A stretch of DNA of 64,000 bases from Chaetoceros tenuissimus (lineage: Eukaryota > Bacillariophyta > Thalassiosirophyceae > Chaetocerotales > Chaetocerotaceae). Made by a program: the position numbers and the translations under genes. Positions 40,901 to 51,432 of this stretch are shown piece after piece; position 1 is the stretch's first letter, and the number at the start of each line of letters is the position of its first letter. The stretch lies in the NCBI GenBank assembly GCA_021927905.1, contig BLLK01000062.1, positions 2,046,001 through 2,110,000 on the forward strand, in the 5' to 3' direction. Under the pieces are notes generated by a model. That model was not told the DNA's origin, ran no database searches, and was given only the letters and a program-made list of their open reading frames with translations.

Positions 40901-41182
40901 CATCTAAGACTTGCCTTTTCTAGGGATTCCGACAAAACAAAAACATATGTTCAAAATAAAATGTCAGAAGACTCTGATCTTCTTGGTGAGATGATCATGA
41001 CTAAGAATGCAACTACTTACATTTGCGGAGATGGAAATGCAATGGCTAAGGATGTTCAATCAGCCCTTTTGCATATCATTACAAAGAGAGTTGTAAGAGA
41101 TGGCAAATCTGAAGAGGAGGCACGCCAAATTTTCGAAGAAAAGAAAGCTTCGAACAAAATTTTGTTGGATATATGGAGCTAA
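37994..41182 (+). CDS. Diflavin reductase with two tandem FMN domains, methionine synthase reductase-like
   Basis: A 1062-residue single exon. Flavodoxin domain 1 (about 5-170) has [29 protein letters not shown] and [17 protein letters not shown]. Flavodoxin domain 2 (about 270-435) repeats them: [29 protein letters not shown] and [17 protein letters not shown]. Both keep the phosphate loop and the flavin-stacking strands, so both probably bind FMN. Between them, a motif occurs twice, [14 protein letters not shown], with a third partial copy ([11 protein letters not shown]). A reductase body follows: FAD-binding block [19 protein letters not shown], NADPH block [36 protein letters not shown] and [14 protein letters not shown], and the C-terminal Trp of the family (LLDIWS). 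The stretch [13 protein letters not shown] with [12 protein letters not shown] resembles methionine synthase reductase, which reactivates cobalamin-dependent methionine synthase. No membrane anchor is seen. Confidence 0.88.
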   Translation: [1062 protein letters not shown]

Positions 41183-41294
41183 AAAGCATAAGGTTTCATT
41201 TATCTAAAATAGATTAGGTTCAATATGAGTCTGTCTACAATGTAATTTCGAGCATTTCAACACGAAGATATAATGAGAAATCTAATAGCTCTCG

Positions 41295-43799
41295 TTATGA
41301 AAGTTCATCTTCCTCATTGATTTCAAGCTTCTTCATTACATCGAGACAATGGTTCAGTCTAGACGAGACAGGGCTCCATGGATTCAGTTGAAGACATCTT
41401 CGGAAGGATTTGGCTGCCATTTTGTGATTATTGAGGTCACTGTAAACCAATCCAAGTCCAGCATGAGCCTGCGAGTGTAAGGGATTTAGGTCAATTACTT
41501 TCTTCGCAGCTTCAATAGACTTTTGCATTTCTCCCAGCATCTAGTTTAAACGATGTTAATAATACGTGAGAATAGAAACATTATTTTTGCTGAAATCTTG
41601 GCATGTCAAAACTTACATAATGACACGTTGCCTTTTTATTGTGTGCTTCTAAATATTCTGGGTCCTCTTCAATGATCTTCTCATAAATTGAAAGGGCACT
41701 AGTCTTATCAGCTCTAAGCAAATCTGCAATACCGTCATCGAGACTCAAACGTACATTTTTATCTTTGTGCGCTTTCCAAGTTTCTTTGATAGCTTCTTCT
41801 GCAACAAATGCATCTTCTAAGCATTCTGTATACTTCAAGAGGTCAAATAGATCATGAACATTAATGTCTAATCTTATTCCGTCATCATATGAATCCCTTT
41901 CTCTCACACTGATCAGAAGTTTGTTAAATTTTGACTTTGCACAAGCATTCATGAGATTTTAGCAAAATAGGAATTATCCAATAGATATAATGAAGTCATT
42001 TCTTACCTGCATTTCGCCCAATGTCGTAGCAACAATCTCGTCATCTTCACCATTTATTTCAGCATGGCAAAATTTCAATGAGGCAGGTGGTACGAACTCA
42101 TTCTTTCCTTCGGAATTGGACCAGCCTTCCTCTAAAGTTACCTCTATATCTTGTTCTATTTCAGGACACAACTCTAAATTTTCTTGGCATACATATCGAA
42201 ACGGTCTTTCCGCACCAAAAGCCTGACGAGTATCTTCGAGATCTGGAATGACATGATAAAAAGGCATAGAATTTACATCTCCTTCGATATCTTGCAACCC
42301 GTCCCACTGACTCACATCTGTTTTAGGGTAAGGATCCCAAGCAATAATCACTATTCGAGAAAGAAAGTTAGTGGAAATGTTTGTACAGTATTCTCACTGT
42401 GAAATAGAGTACAATTCATCTCACCTCCCCGAAACCCATACTTTTTGTGTTTTACAACTGATCCGAGTTGAAATTTAATCCGATCCACATTCTTTTTCGC
42501 TGTGTTATGCTGCCAAAGCATACTATTAATCTCTGTCGAAATGTTCAGAAGTTCATGTAAATGCTTCATAGCAATCTTATGAGATGACTCTTCGCTAACA
42601 TCTTTTGTGATTTGATCTGCGAAGTTCTGATCAAATTTCCCTGAAATAATTTGAGACAATTTCTTTTCAAAGTCTGCCAAAATATTCATTTTCCTAGTTT
42701 CTAAACATGACGATACATTTCTCAATATCTGATGCAGCTCTGATGCAATTTGTCTACAGGCGGTGATTATCTTCTTGGCATTATCATGTTTCTCAATCAT
42801 GTCCATTGATTCAATCTTAAGCTGCTCCGTTGAATATTCCTCAACATCTTTTGGATACTCATACTGCAAAAGATCGCCAGGAATAAAAGCTCTCTTGATT
42901 GGATCAAATTTCTCAAATTGTCGCTTGATCAAAGAGTTGCGTATTCTCTTTAAGTCATTGTCGCTAACTTCTTCCAACTCATTTTGCATAGCAACGACTG
43001 ACCCTAAAACTCTAGTTCTAGTATGTGCAGCGTCACCTTCATCGACATGTATTGTGTATTCTACAGTGAACTGAGCATCAGCATCATCATCTCCATCTAT
43101 GTTATCTTCCAAATCATAATTTTTGTTTGTCAGCGAAGTCTTATCACTCTTACTGGAGATAACTTCAACCTTTTTCCATCCAGCTACTACTCCTCTCCAT
43201 CGCTTAGTTTTGTGCTGTACTATACCCCCAATACCAAATTGAACTCCATTGCGATTTAAGTGTGCCTGCCTTGACTCTTTTCTTGGTTCCAAGACACCAC
43301 CCAGTTGGTTCAGAGATTTCAGAACCTCTAATCCCAATGACACACGATGTTTCAACTCATCCAAATCTGTTTGAGAATCATTTGTGTAATTATTCAAAGC
43401 ATATGCTGTCCTTGTTGCATTTTTAACATCATTAGCATTGTGTATAGGAATGACAAGTTTGTGCTCTTCAATAATTGTATTTCTTGGAAGTGATTTCGTT
43501 AAATGCAACAAATGCTTATCTTTTTCATCCTTGACTGTTGACTCATTTTCATGTATGGATGCAAACGTCTGCAAAGCTGTTGCATCAATACGAGGAGGCA
43601 TCAAAGTCAATGGAGGCATAGGATCAAATGGTATGTTTTGAAATGTACGTGACCATCTCAATATTTGCCTATAAAGAGTTTTTGATAATATCTTTTGTTT
43701 TTCTAGTGATGATTTTTTAGATGTCGAAAAAGATGAAAGTTGAAAATCTTTTGTTATAGTGCGTCTTTGGAACTGACGCCTTGTAAAAGTTGCCAACAT
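41295..43799 (-). CDS. Double YccV (HspQ-like) domain protein with TPR repeats
   Basis: Four exons, 43799-42425, 42350-42007, 41934-41617 and 41540-41295, encode 760 residues; introns are 74, 72 and 76 nt. Joins read YGFRG|VIIAWDPY, LGEMQ|SKFNKLL and KATCHY|MLGEMQKS in frame. The N-terminus is Arg/Ser-rich (ATFTRRQFQRRTITK), an organelle presequence. Residues about 195-300 and about 440-550 look like YccV domains: FGIGGIVQHKTKRWRGVVAGW and FQLGSVVKHKKYGFRGVIIAWDPY, then PFYHVIPD and FRYVCQENLE. TPR-like helices follow (ALSIYEKIIEEDPEYLEAHNKKATCHY, SIEAAKKVIDLNPLHSQAHAGLGLVYSDL, AAKSFRRCLQLNPWSP). YccV occurs in bacterial HspQ, animal FBXO21 and plant plastid ClpF, mostly linked to protein turnover. 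An organelle proteostasis adaptor is inferred. Confidence 0.82.
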
Positions 43800-44210
43800 T
43801 TTAATAGACAATTTACCACTCTAATAATAGCAAATGCGACGCTCCATTAAGTTTGTTATGTGGAGCAATTGAGAAAGTAATGTACCTTTTAGTGTTGTGA
43901 TTGATGGGGTACCATAGAAAAAAGAAAGATGAGAGAGGATGACACACATACGAGTTCTACTCAAACCTCTTTGGGTAGGGGGTTTGAAAAGAGATATTTA
44001 GCTCTGCCAGAAGTCGGATCCTCGCGCACATATCCTACAATGCAAAGAACCCCTAAAGAAGCAACTGAAACTGAAGCAACATACCTTTACCAGACGAGGA
44101 GAAGTAGTATTGGTGTAGGTAAATGAAAACTCAAACTATAATTACGAACCATTCGAATCTTACACTCACACATTGAGCTTTGCTAAAGACAAGTCTACAT
44201 CTATATTACC
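43800..44210. promoter_or_regulatory. Divergent promoter region, YccV protein and export adaptor
   Basis: About 410 bases between the starts at 43799 and 44211. The short frame at 43929-44126 has no domain and is not called. No motif stands out. Confidence 0.35.
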
Positions 44211-45159
44211 ATGAGTAGCACAGCGCCATTTTCCATCGGTGTCTCTTCCAGCACCATGCCCGCAGCAACAACAAGTGTAGATATGTCTCTCGGTAGGTAC
44301 CATACAATTGACAAGAGATTTTGCTATAGATTGCAATGACGAATAGGTGCAAGAATGAAGATAAAAGAACGAATATAATGAAACGCGGTAGGGTTATAGG
44401 TTGATACATTTTCCAGATAGAAATGCAGTTGAAATCTTCTCATGACTATATTGATCAAAGCAATTGTATCCGACACTCACCTCAATTGTCTCCATAATTA
44501 CCAAAGACGATCTCATCAAAGCAAGACGTAAAGAAGCAGAGCAACAAAAGAAAAAACAGGCTACAGCAAAGAGACGTCAAGATCCAAAGGCAACCAAACA
44601 GAATAAACCAACCCAAGCGCAAAAGGCGACCGGGGCAAGCAAAGCAAAGCGTGATGCAAAAACTGCTGCAAGACGTGGAGTAAAAATTAATCCGAAACCT
44701 ACTCCTATGGAGATTGAAAAACAAGTTTATCGTCAGTCTCGCACGGGTAAAACTCAGCAGGAGGGAGGTAGAAGAAGTAAAAGGATCCGCAACCAAAACA
44801 ATAACAAGTCGGAAGCTGATAAGAAAATCAAAAAGAGAAATCAACAACTTGATAAAAAGAAGAATCAAAAACAGACTCAGAAAGCTCAAAAGGAGGAAAT
44901 TGTCAAGCCTCCTGGACAAGCTATTAGAGCTGCAAAGAGTGCATTGAGCAAGGCCGGATTCAATGCTCCAAAGGGTATGAAAATGGTGGTTAGTTTTGTA
45001 GCAAAGGAAGAGAAGCACAATGAGACCAAGGGTAGAAACCAGAGAGGTCAAAAGAACAACAACTCTAACAATAATAATGGAGGTGGAAAGAATAAGAATC
45101 AAATTCCTAAAAATCCAGGAAGAGGAAGGGGCAACAATAGAAGAGGCGGACGTCGCTAG
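44211..45159 (+). CDS. UIF/ALY-like mRNA export adaptor with UAP56-binding motif
   Basis: Two exons, 44211-44292 and 44507-45159, encode 244 residues; the intron is 214 nt (GTAGGT donor, CCAAAG acceptor). The join reads VDMSL|DDLIKARRKE in frame, which recreates the UAP56-binding motif (D-x-S-L-D-D-I-I) of mRNA export adaptors such as ALYREF and UIF/FYTTD1. This continuity is the main support for the join. The rest is basic and disordered (EAEQQKKKQATAKRRQ, KIKKRNQQLDKKKNQKQTQ), with a short conserved-looking block NAPKGMKMVVSFVAKE and a GRGRGNNRRGGRR tail for RNA and methylation. There is no RRM, so it is closer to UIF than to ALYREF. It should link the helicase UAP56 to spliced mRNA in the nucleus. 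Low complexity makes orthology uncertain. Confidence 0.72.
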
Positions 45160-45748
45160 GACAACTCTACAAGTACACGAGGGATTATTGCAGATTGAAA
45201 TTCCATCGGTATCTTCAAAGGAGGGGTATTTTCAGATAGATATAATATAAAATAAAAGCATTATCTGGAAATTGTTTGTACATCCTTAAAAAACAATAAA
45301 AATTGGCCAAAGATTGTAGTTGGTAAGCTACTAATTTATCTTGAAATGGCCTCTTCAAACTTAACACCCTTAACACGGGACTCCCCTCTCATTCTTCTCT
45401 TCAAGACTGAATGCATCTACAAGATTAAACTCCTAGTTTCTGCACTGATTAGTGGTAAAGGGAACACACAACATACACAATCATACCAGAGCACAGTTGT
45501 CTATCTCGCCTACACGACAAATTCTGCGAAGCGGCGCGAAGTTGCGTTTCTTCTACCAAAAGATATAGAGACGAAGCTAAGGCGAATAGAGAAAGTTCGA
45601 AGGCTACAATCGCATTAGCCAAGATAATTCTCTTCTTTTCATTGAACATAGTGAAAGATACTGGCGACATAAAATAATTGCATAGATAAGGGGAGGTAGA
45701 GCAATCAGTATATACGCTCCCTAGAATACCAGAAAGCATAATCTCACT
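45160..45748. promoter_or_regulatory. WEE1 promoter region with E2F-like site
   Basis: About 590 bases between two rightward genes. GGCGCGAA at 45533-45540, read on the minus strand as TTCGCGCC, is a good E2F core and lies about 215 bases before the WEE1 start. The frame at 45346-45618 has no domain and is not called. Confidence 0.35.
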
Positions 45749-48700
45749 ATGGAAACAAGGGACTCAAGAGATAGCCCTCCAAATATACCTCAGCATGTGA
45801 AGCCTGAAGGGGTGCATACCGATATATACGATGGAGACGAATCAAGGAGAAGCACTAGTGCAAACAATATGAACATGCCACCACCCACCCCTGTGCGAAG
45901 GTCTCACATACACGAAACGAGACTAGAAAGGAATTTAAAAAATGGCAACTCTAGCACACCCGTGCCTTTGTTCAATCCATTACCTTCACCAATCACGAAG
46001 CAAGAGTATTTAAAGACACCATTATCTCAAAAGAACAACATGGAGAATCCTATCGTTTCCACATGTACAAAGCTAGGTTATAACAGTGCACACATACCAG
46101 CATCTGCCCAGGAATTTTCACACCTTCCTACTCAACAAAAGCATTCCAATCTTACTCATTCAACTGTAATAACCACACCCTATAAAGAGAAGACTTCACC
46201 TGGAACACCATGGGGGCTTGAATCATTATCAGCATCGCTTGCTAAAGTGAACAGAGTCAATCCTCAACAACAGAACTCCATTTACCAAAAGCGCACCCCC
46301 GAGAAGTCGCCATTTCAATCACCTATACGAACACAAAATACTGTACGCAAAAAGATGTTTCATGAAGTCGAGAAGAAAATCGAGTTTGATATTCCCGAAC
46401 GACATTTGGAATTTGGCGATGAAGAATATTCTGAAGATTTAAATGTATCGCATGATACTTCGGTCAGTAGCATAAGTATGGATGGGAATGCTTTTGGTAA
46501 AACTCCCAATCGTCGATTTCTTCCTCGGTTTGCACCTAGAGAACAAGATGGAAAAACTCCAGGATTTGCACAATTTAAAACGATACCTGAATCTGGGACT
46601 ACAGACCGTGCCGTTTGGTTGAGCCCTTTAATGGATGATCGAAATAATGAGAAGTATGACACAAGCGAGGCAATTATTAACGGGCATGGATTCGACTTGC
46701 GTGTAAATAGTTTCGATGAATTAGAAGAGAAAAAAGTATTAAATCCTAGGACAAAGTTGAATTTTAATTCATTATTTGACGAGAGGCGGGGAACGGATGA
46801 TTCTGGCGGAAGGAAAAAGAAGCACAGTATGATGGAGGACAAGATATTTGAAGGTAAGACAACTTTCCTTTACTGTTTTATATTTGGGTATGCCAAACAC
46901 AATGCTCATATTGTTTTACTTCTTGATATGTAGATGAGAATACTCCAGCTCGTAAGATCGCGAATAGAAATGGGCAGAATCCATTTAAACTGTATAATCG
47001 AGATCGAACCGGATCGTTTCCGCCACCAACGGGAGACACAATACGATCATATGAAGTTCCTTGTGCACCATTTCATATAGGCGTTGATGACAATCGTCGT
47101 TACTCTCTCTCCCCTACAGAGGCGTTTCGAAAGGAGCTTGAAACTACACAATGTTCACCCATTAGAGGTAATAATGAAGATATGTTTTTGGATAAATCGC
47201 CAACCAACACAGGTATTAATCAGGTGCTCTTGAATTCACCATCGCATAATACTGTTTTGTCAACAAATTCTGGTCAGACATCTCTAGCATCAACTGCAAC
47301 AAACAAATCCAAGAAACTAAGACCAAAACCAGACATGTCTGCTTTCGATGGTGGTTCTAATGCTACTAATTCAGTAAATGCTCCCGATTCATTCGGAGGA
47401 GAACGAAGTAGTGAAATCGGAGCGTCAATGCGCATACCACAATCTCCGATGAAAACCATGGCCATGTGTCCACCGACTCCACAGAGAACACCTTCCTATT
47501 GGAAACTCAAACCGGCTACATTATCTCGGCAGAACTCATTAGTCGATGCAAAGATATTAGCTTCGTGCCCTCAAAATGTACTTGATGGCATGTCTTCATT
47601 AGAAAATTCATTTTGTGCAGATGATAAGCTTGCTCAAAATCAGTCAACTTCGAGCAATGTCTTTCTGAATGAGTCTTCAATGGTGGAGAGAAACATTGAC
47701 AACAAATCTAGAGATTCTCAATCTATACCAACAGTAGGGGATGAAAGCGATCACCATGATTCTATTTCGAAGACTTCCAAGACTTCTAGGTTGAGTTCCG
47801 ACTTTGACCGTCAGGGAACCGTCATATTTGATACTGATTTTCAGAACATTACAATTCTTGGAAGAGGTCAATTTGCTGATGTCTATAAAGCCCAGTGCAA
47901 AAGCGATTTGCAATATTACGCTGTAAAAAAGACGAGGCGGCAGTTTCGAGGACATCGAGATAGAGATCAAGCTTTGGCCGAAATTCGTATTATGCAAAAA
48001 TTACAGACAACATCAGTATCAGAATGGAGGAAGCAAGGAAGTGCCGAAAAATTTAAATCTGGCTACTGCTTGTACTTGTTATTTTTTATCAGGGCATGGC
48101 AGCACGAAGGTTATCTGTATTCTCAGACGGAGTTATGTTGTAGAGACACCTGTCAACATTTGATTTTCAATCTTACAACCAATTGGGATGTTGCTAGCAA
48201 GAATTATCCTAGTTTGATTGAAAATCTATGCCAGGAAGACACCCTCATGGATGGAAAAGGCAATCAGCTGCCACGTCATCTAGTACCTGACAATACAATA
48301 TGGAAAATTTGCCACGATGTAGCATGTGGATTATCACACATTCATAGTCACAACCTTGTTCACCATGACATCAAGCCTTTGAATATATTCTTTGTAAACA
48401 ACTCCAGGTTGGGAGCATTGTGTAAGATAGGGGATTTCGGTATGGCAGGTGAGAAAGGATCATGCGAAGACGGCCAAGAGGGTGATGCGGCATATATGCC
48501 AGGGGAGCTACTAGGTAGTGCAGAACGCGACCCATTGGGAGACATCTTTAGTCTAGGCATAACGCTTTATGAAATTGCTGCATACGGTGATTGGATATTG
48601 CCGAGGGATGGTGCGAAATGGCATGAAATTAGAAAGGAAACACATGTACCAGAACTACCAAGTATTCGAAGTGACACAATGGTGAATTTGATAAAGAGAA

Positions 48701-48984
48701 TGATCAGTCCAAAAAAGAGTGATCGTCCAACAGCTGATGAAATACTGCACGACAACAAGTTCCTGAATGATTCAGCAATACAATCTGACAAATTTTTGGC
48801 TGACTACATTCAGGACGTTGACCGTTACTATTCATCAAGAGGGAGTGACAAACCAAGTCTACAAAGAAAGCTATCAATTTTGAATGGGGAAATACCAACT
48901 CCTTTTCAAAACAAAAATTCAACAGACCAAGAAAGAGCATGGAATGTACGAACTCCAACTCCAATGTCTGGGCCAATGACCTAA
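45749..48984 (+). CDS. WEE1: WEE1 family kinase
   Basis: Exons 45749-46853 and 46934-48984, with an 80-nt intron (GTAAGA, TATGTAG), encode 1051 residues. The first 680 residues are disordered and rich in TP/SP sites (PPPTPVRRS, PTPQRTPSYWKLKP, SPMKTMAMCPPTPQRTP), targets expected for CDK feedback. The kinase domain spans about 690-980: glycine loop ILGRGQFADVYKA, Lys in YAVKKTRR, catalytic loop LVHHDIKPLNIFF (HHD in place of HRD, and WEE1 in animals has HMD), DFG and then EGDAAYMPGELLG. The EGD block after the activation segment is specific to WEE1/MYT1 over other kinases. WEE1 phosphorylates the inhibitory Tyr of CDK1 and delays mitosis. No membrane segment is seen near the C-terminus, favouring WEE1 over MYT1. 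An insert SAEKFKSGYCLYLLFFIRAWQ is present in the N-lobe. Confidence 0.9.
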
Positions 48985-49271
48985 GGTACTTTCAATAAAG
49001 TTAAATTGTTAATGTATATAATGTTTATTGAATGGAATGCGTATTCATAGGTCGTTTGGGAAACGTCTCGGTTGATTTACACAAAAATAAATAGAAAAAT
49101 GAAAGGAATAAAAACGTTTTTTACGGGTAAATGTTTCAACGGTTCGTGTCACTCCATCGTCCTTTTCCTCCATTCACCTTCATCATCTCATCACTTCACA
49201 CAACAAAAGAAATACGTGTTGTCTATTCAGTTCTATTTCCAATTTCCATCCAGCTGAAGTTTCTTTTCACA

Positions 49272-50057
49272 ATGTCTGAACTCAGTTCTCTTTCCAAAGC
49301 AATCCTTTCCTTCGTAGATGTTCTCGATTCATTTGGAGCTGAATCATGGAATCTCAGGATCGTATGTGTTGCAAGTGCTGCATTCTTTTTGGGTATGCGT
49401 GTAACAATCGGTCATAAAAATGCAATTGATTGGGATGCTTTAGTACATGCAGTAATCTCTGGATTTGGCGCATCGGCTTGTGTATATTTGAACTATTTTG
49501 CAAGTGCACAAATGAGAGGGGTACCGGAGCCACTCGCATCCATCACATGCCACGGGCCACTGACAAGTCTTCATCGTATCATTCCAGCAATTACACAAGG
49601 TTATGCGATCTGTGATATCATCAATGGTTTCAGATTGGGACCTGCATTTCTTGCACACGGAGTAGCTACTTTCACCGTTGCTGCAATCTTTTGCGAACAT
49701 GAAGCCGCTCAAATTTTGACCCCAACATTGGTGATGGAACTCAGTACAATAGTGCTTGCCTGTTTGAGGGCTGATTTCTTTACTCCCACTCAGCAACTTG
49801 TATCACAGCTTACATTTATGCTTCTATTCTTTTTGAGCAGAATCATTGTCTTTCCAGTCATTCTCTATGATATCATCACAGCATTCAGAACTGCAGACTT
49901 TGAACAATGTTTTCCTTCGTATATTTACTACGTGACTCTTTTATTTGGAAGTTTCTTTGTATGTCTCAACTCATTTTGGTTCTACAAAATGATATTGAAG
50001 GCAAAGAGAAAACTCAGTGGACAAGAATCAATGGAAGTTCAAGAGAAGTTGGACTAA
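49272..50057 (+). CDS. TLC-domain multi-pass membrane protein
   Basis: A 261-residue frame from the ATG at 49272; upstream codons are in frame but look like untranslated leader. Six or seven hydrophobic segments are visible: SWNLRIVCVASAAFFLGM, DALVHAVISGFGASACVYLNYF, SLHRIIPAITQGYAICDIING, FLAHGVATFTVAAIF, LTFMLLFFLSRIIVFPVILY and YYVTLLFGSFFVCLNSFWFYK. The order of TQGYAICDI--LAHGVATF, then a run with a conserved hydrophobic-acidic pattern, matches the TRAM-LAG1-CLN8 (TLC) domain. TLC proteins act in ceramide synthesis or lipid handling. The catalytic-like His-His of ceramide synthases is not visible here (only one His in LAHG), so it is more like the TMEM56/136 group. Role in lipid homeostasis is inferred. 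Confidence 0.7.
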   Translation: MSELSSLSKAILSFVDVLDSFGAESWNLRIVCVASAAFFLGMRVTIGHKNAIDWDALVHAVISGFGASACVYLNYFASAQMRGVPEPLASITCHGPLTSLHRIIPAITQGYAICDIINGFRLGPAFLAHGVATFTVAAIFCEHEAAQILTPTLVMELSTIVLACLRADFFTPTQQLVSQLTFMLLFFLSRIIVFPVILYDIITAFRTADFEQCFPSYIYYVTLLFGSFFVCLNSFWFYKMILKAKRKLSGQESMEVQEKLD

Positions 50058-50410
50058 AAACCAAGTGGGTATAAAAACAAAGAAGAAGCATATGGGTATG
50101 ATTATTTTTCAATTGGTGTTGAGTGATATCATGAGCGAAAAAATGATTTAGATCAAATCGTATACCATATACAAAATGAGATACAACTCTAGATAATTTT
50201 AAATTAGAAAATACAACATGATGTCAATAATCAGATAAAACCAAAATTGCATTTTTTTTAGTCCGACCCATCGAAGGCGGTCCTACCTGTGGATCCCGGC
50301 GGAATTCAGTCATCATCTAGTCTCATCACAATAAAAACACACATCAGACATAAAACTACTTTGTTTCATTCCTCTGACCAAAGAAAATTGATACAAGTCT
50401 GACAGATAGG
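50058..50410. other. Intergenic between TLC and Nudix genes
   Basis: About 350 bases. A GC-rich patch lies at about 50270-50305 (CGAAGGCGGTCC, GGATCCCGGCGG) in otherwise AT-rich sequence. It is probably promoter of the rightward Nudix gene. No gene is seen. Confidence 0.35.
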
Positions 50411-51290
50411 ATGAGCTCTGCACCAAGTAAAGCCATTATTACCGGATCCTTTATGGCAGGATTCGCTGTAGCTTCATTTTTACGTTATTTGGACAAGAAA
50501 AGGATTAGTGGTAGAAATAGACAAAATGCTGGTGCTTTTCCAGAAGGTAATGACTCGTCTATGTTTTGGGGTGATGTGAATGAACTTACAAAAGTACCAC
50601 AAAAGAACAAATTTCTTCCAGCAGAACTCTACGGTCAGATGATTCGGGATACCATTGGATGTTGTGTAGATGCTTTGGTTGTGAGGTGAGTTAGATTTTA
50701 TCTCCATAGATATAACATGAAAACAGACAAAACGCGTGAGTGCAGAATTGGGGTACTGATGCATTCTTTCTCTATAGATTTAATCCTTTGACAAATCGTA
50801 AAGAATGTCTGTTGGTGGAACGTGCAACTGAGCCAGTCAAAGGCGTTTGGTGGCTTCCTGGAGGGCGATTATTCAAAGGTGAAACATTTTTTGACGGAGC
50901 TATTAGAAAGGCGAAAGAAGAAACAGGCTTAGATAATGTGAAACCGATTCAAGTGTTGGGATTCTACAATACTTTCTTTCCAACTTCTGCATGGGATACA
51001 GACGAATGTAAAGGAACCCAAACTGTTCAGGTAAGTTTGACATTTACAATGACTGTGTCTGTTTTCTTGAGACTGTAGTGGTGAAACTAATATCAATGAC
51101 TTGGTACCAGCCAATTGTTCTAGTTGAGGTTGAAAGAGCTGCCGAAATAATGCTCGACAAAACATCTGAACGCTACCGTTGGATAGGTCTTGATCCCGAC
51201 CAAGCAATTAAGGATGGGGAGGACAAATATGTTGTAGATGCTTTGTTGAAATTGCAGGCATGGAATTCGACCTATGGCGAAAAGAAATAA
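50411..51290 (+). CDS. Nudix hydrolase, GDP-mannose mannosyl hydrolase-like
   Basis: Three exons, 50411-50685, 50778-51030 and 51111-51290, encode 235 residues; introns are 92 and 80 nt. Joins read ALVVR|FNPLTNRKE and GTQTVQ|PIVLVEVE in frame. A hydrophobic start, AIITGSFMAGFAVASFLRYL, may be a membrane anchor. The Nudix box at about 126-149 is GGRLFKGETFFDGAIRKAKEETGL: G-x5-E-x7-R then K where most Nudix enzymes have the first Glu of REUxEE. GDP-mannose mannosyl hydrolase of bacteria is known to lack the same Glu and cleaves by a C-O bond reaction. The preceding VWWLPGGR and the later YRWIGLDP also match that family. It may remove mannose from GDP-mannose. The substrate remains inference. 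Confidence 0.78.
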
Positions 51291-51432
51291 ATGGAGAGAT
51301 CTGCTGGAATTGTAGATCTAATAATATCCACTAATATTTATATTCAGATTTAAATATCCAAGTTTTTGCACATTATCATCCCTTTTGTTTACCTGTTACA
51401 ACATAATTGTTTGCATTTCAATTTCCTAAGTT

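Noticed and set aside
44482-45102. 206-residue Leu-rich antisense frame opposite the export adaptor
   Set aside because: A Lys/Gln-rich gene read backwards gives Leu/Phe-rich frames; this is an artefact of composition.
45346-45618. 90-residue frame between export adaptor and WEE1
   Set aside because: Short, no domain, and it overlaps the likely promoter with the E2F-like site.
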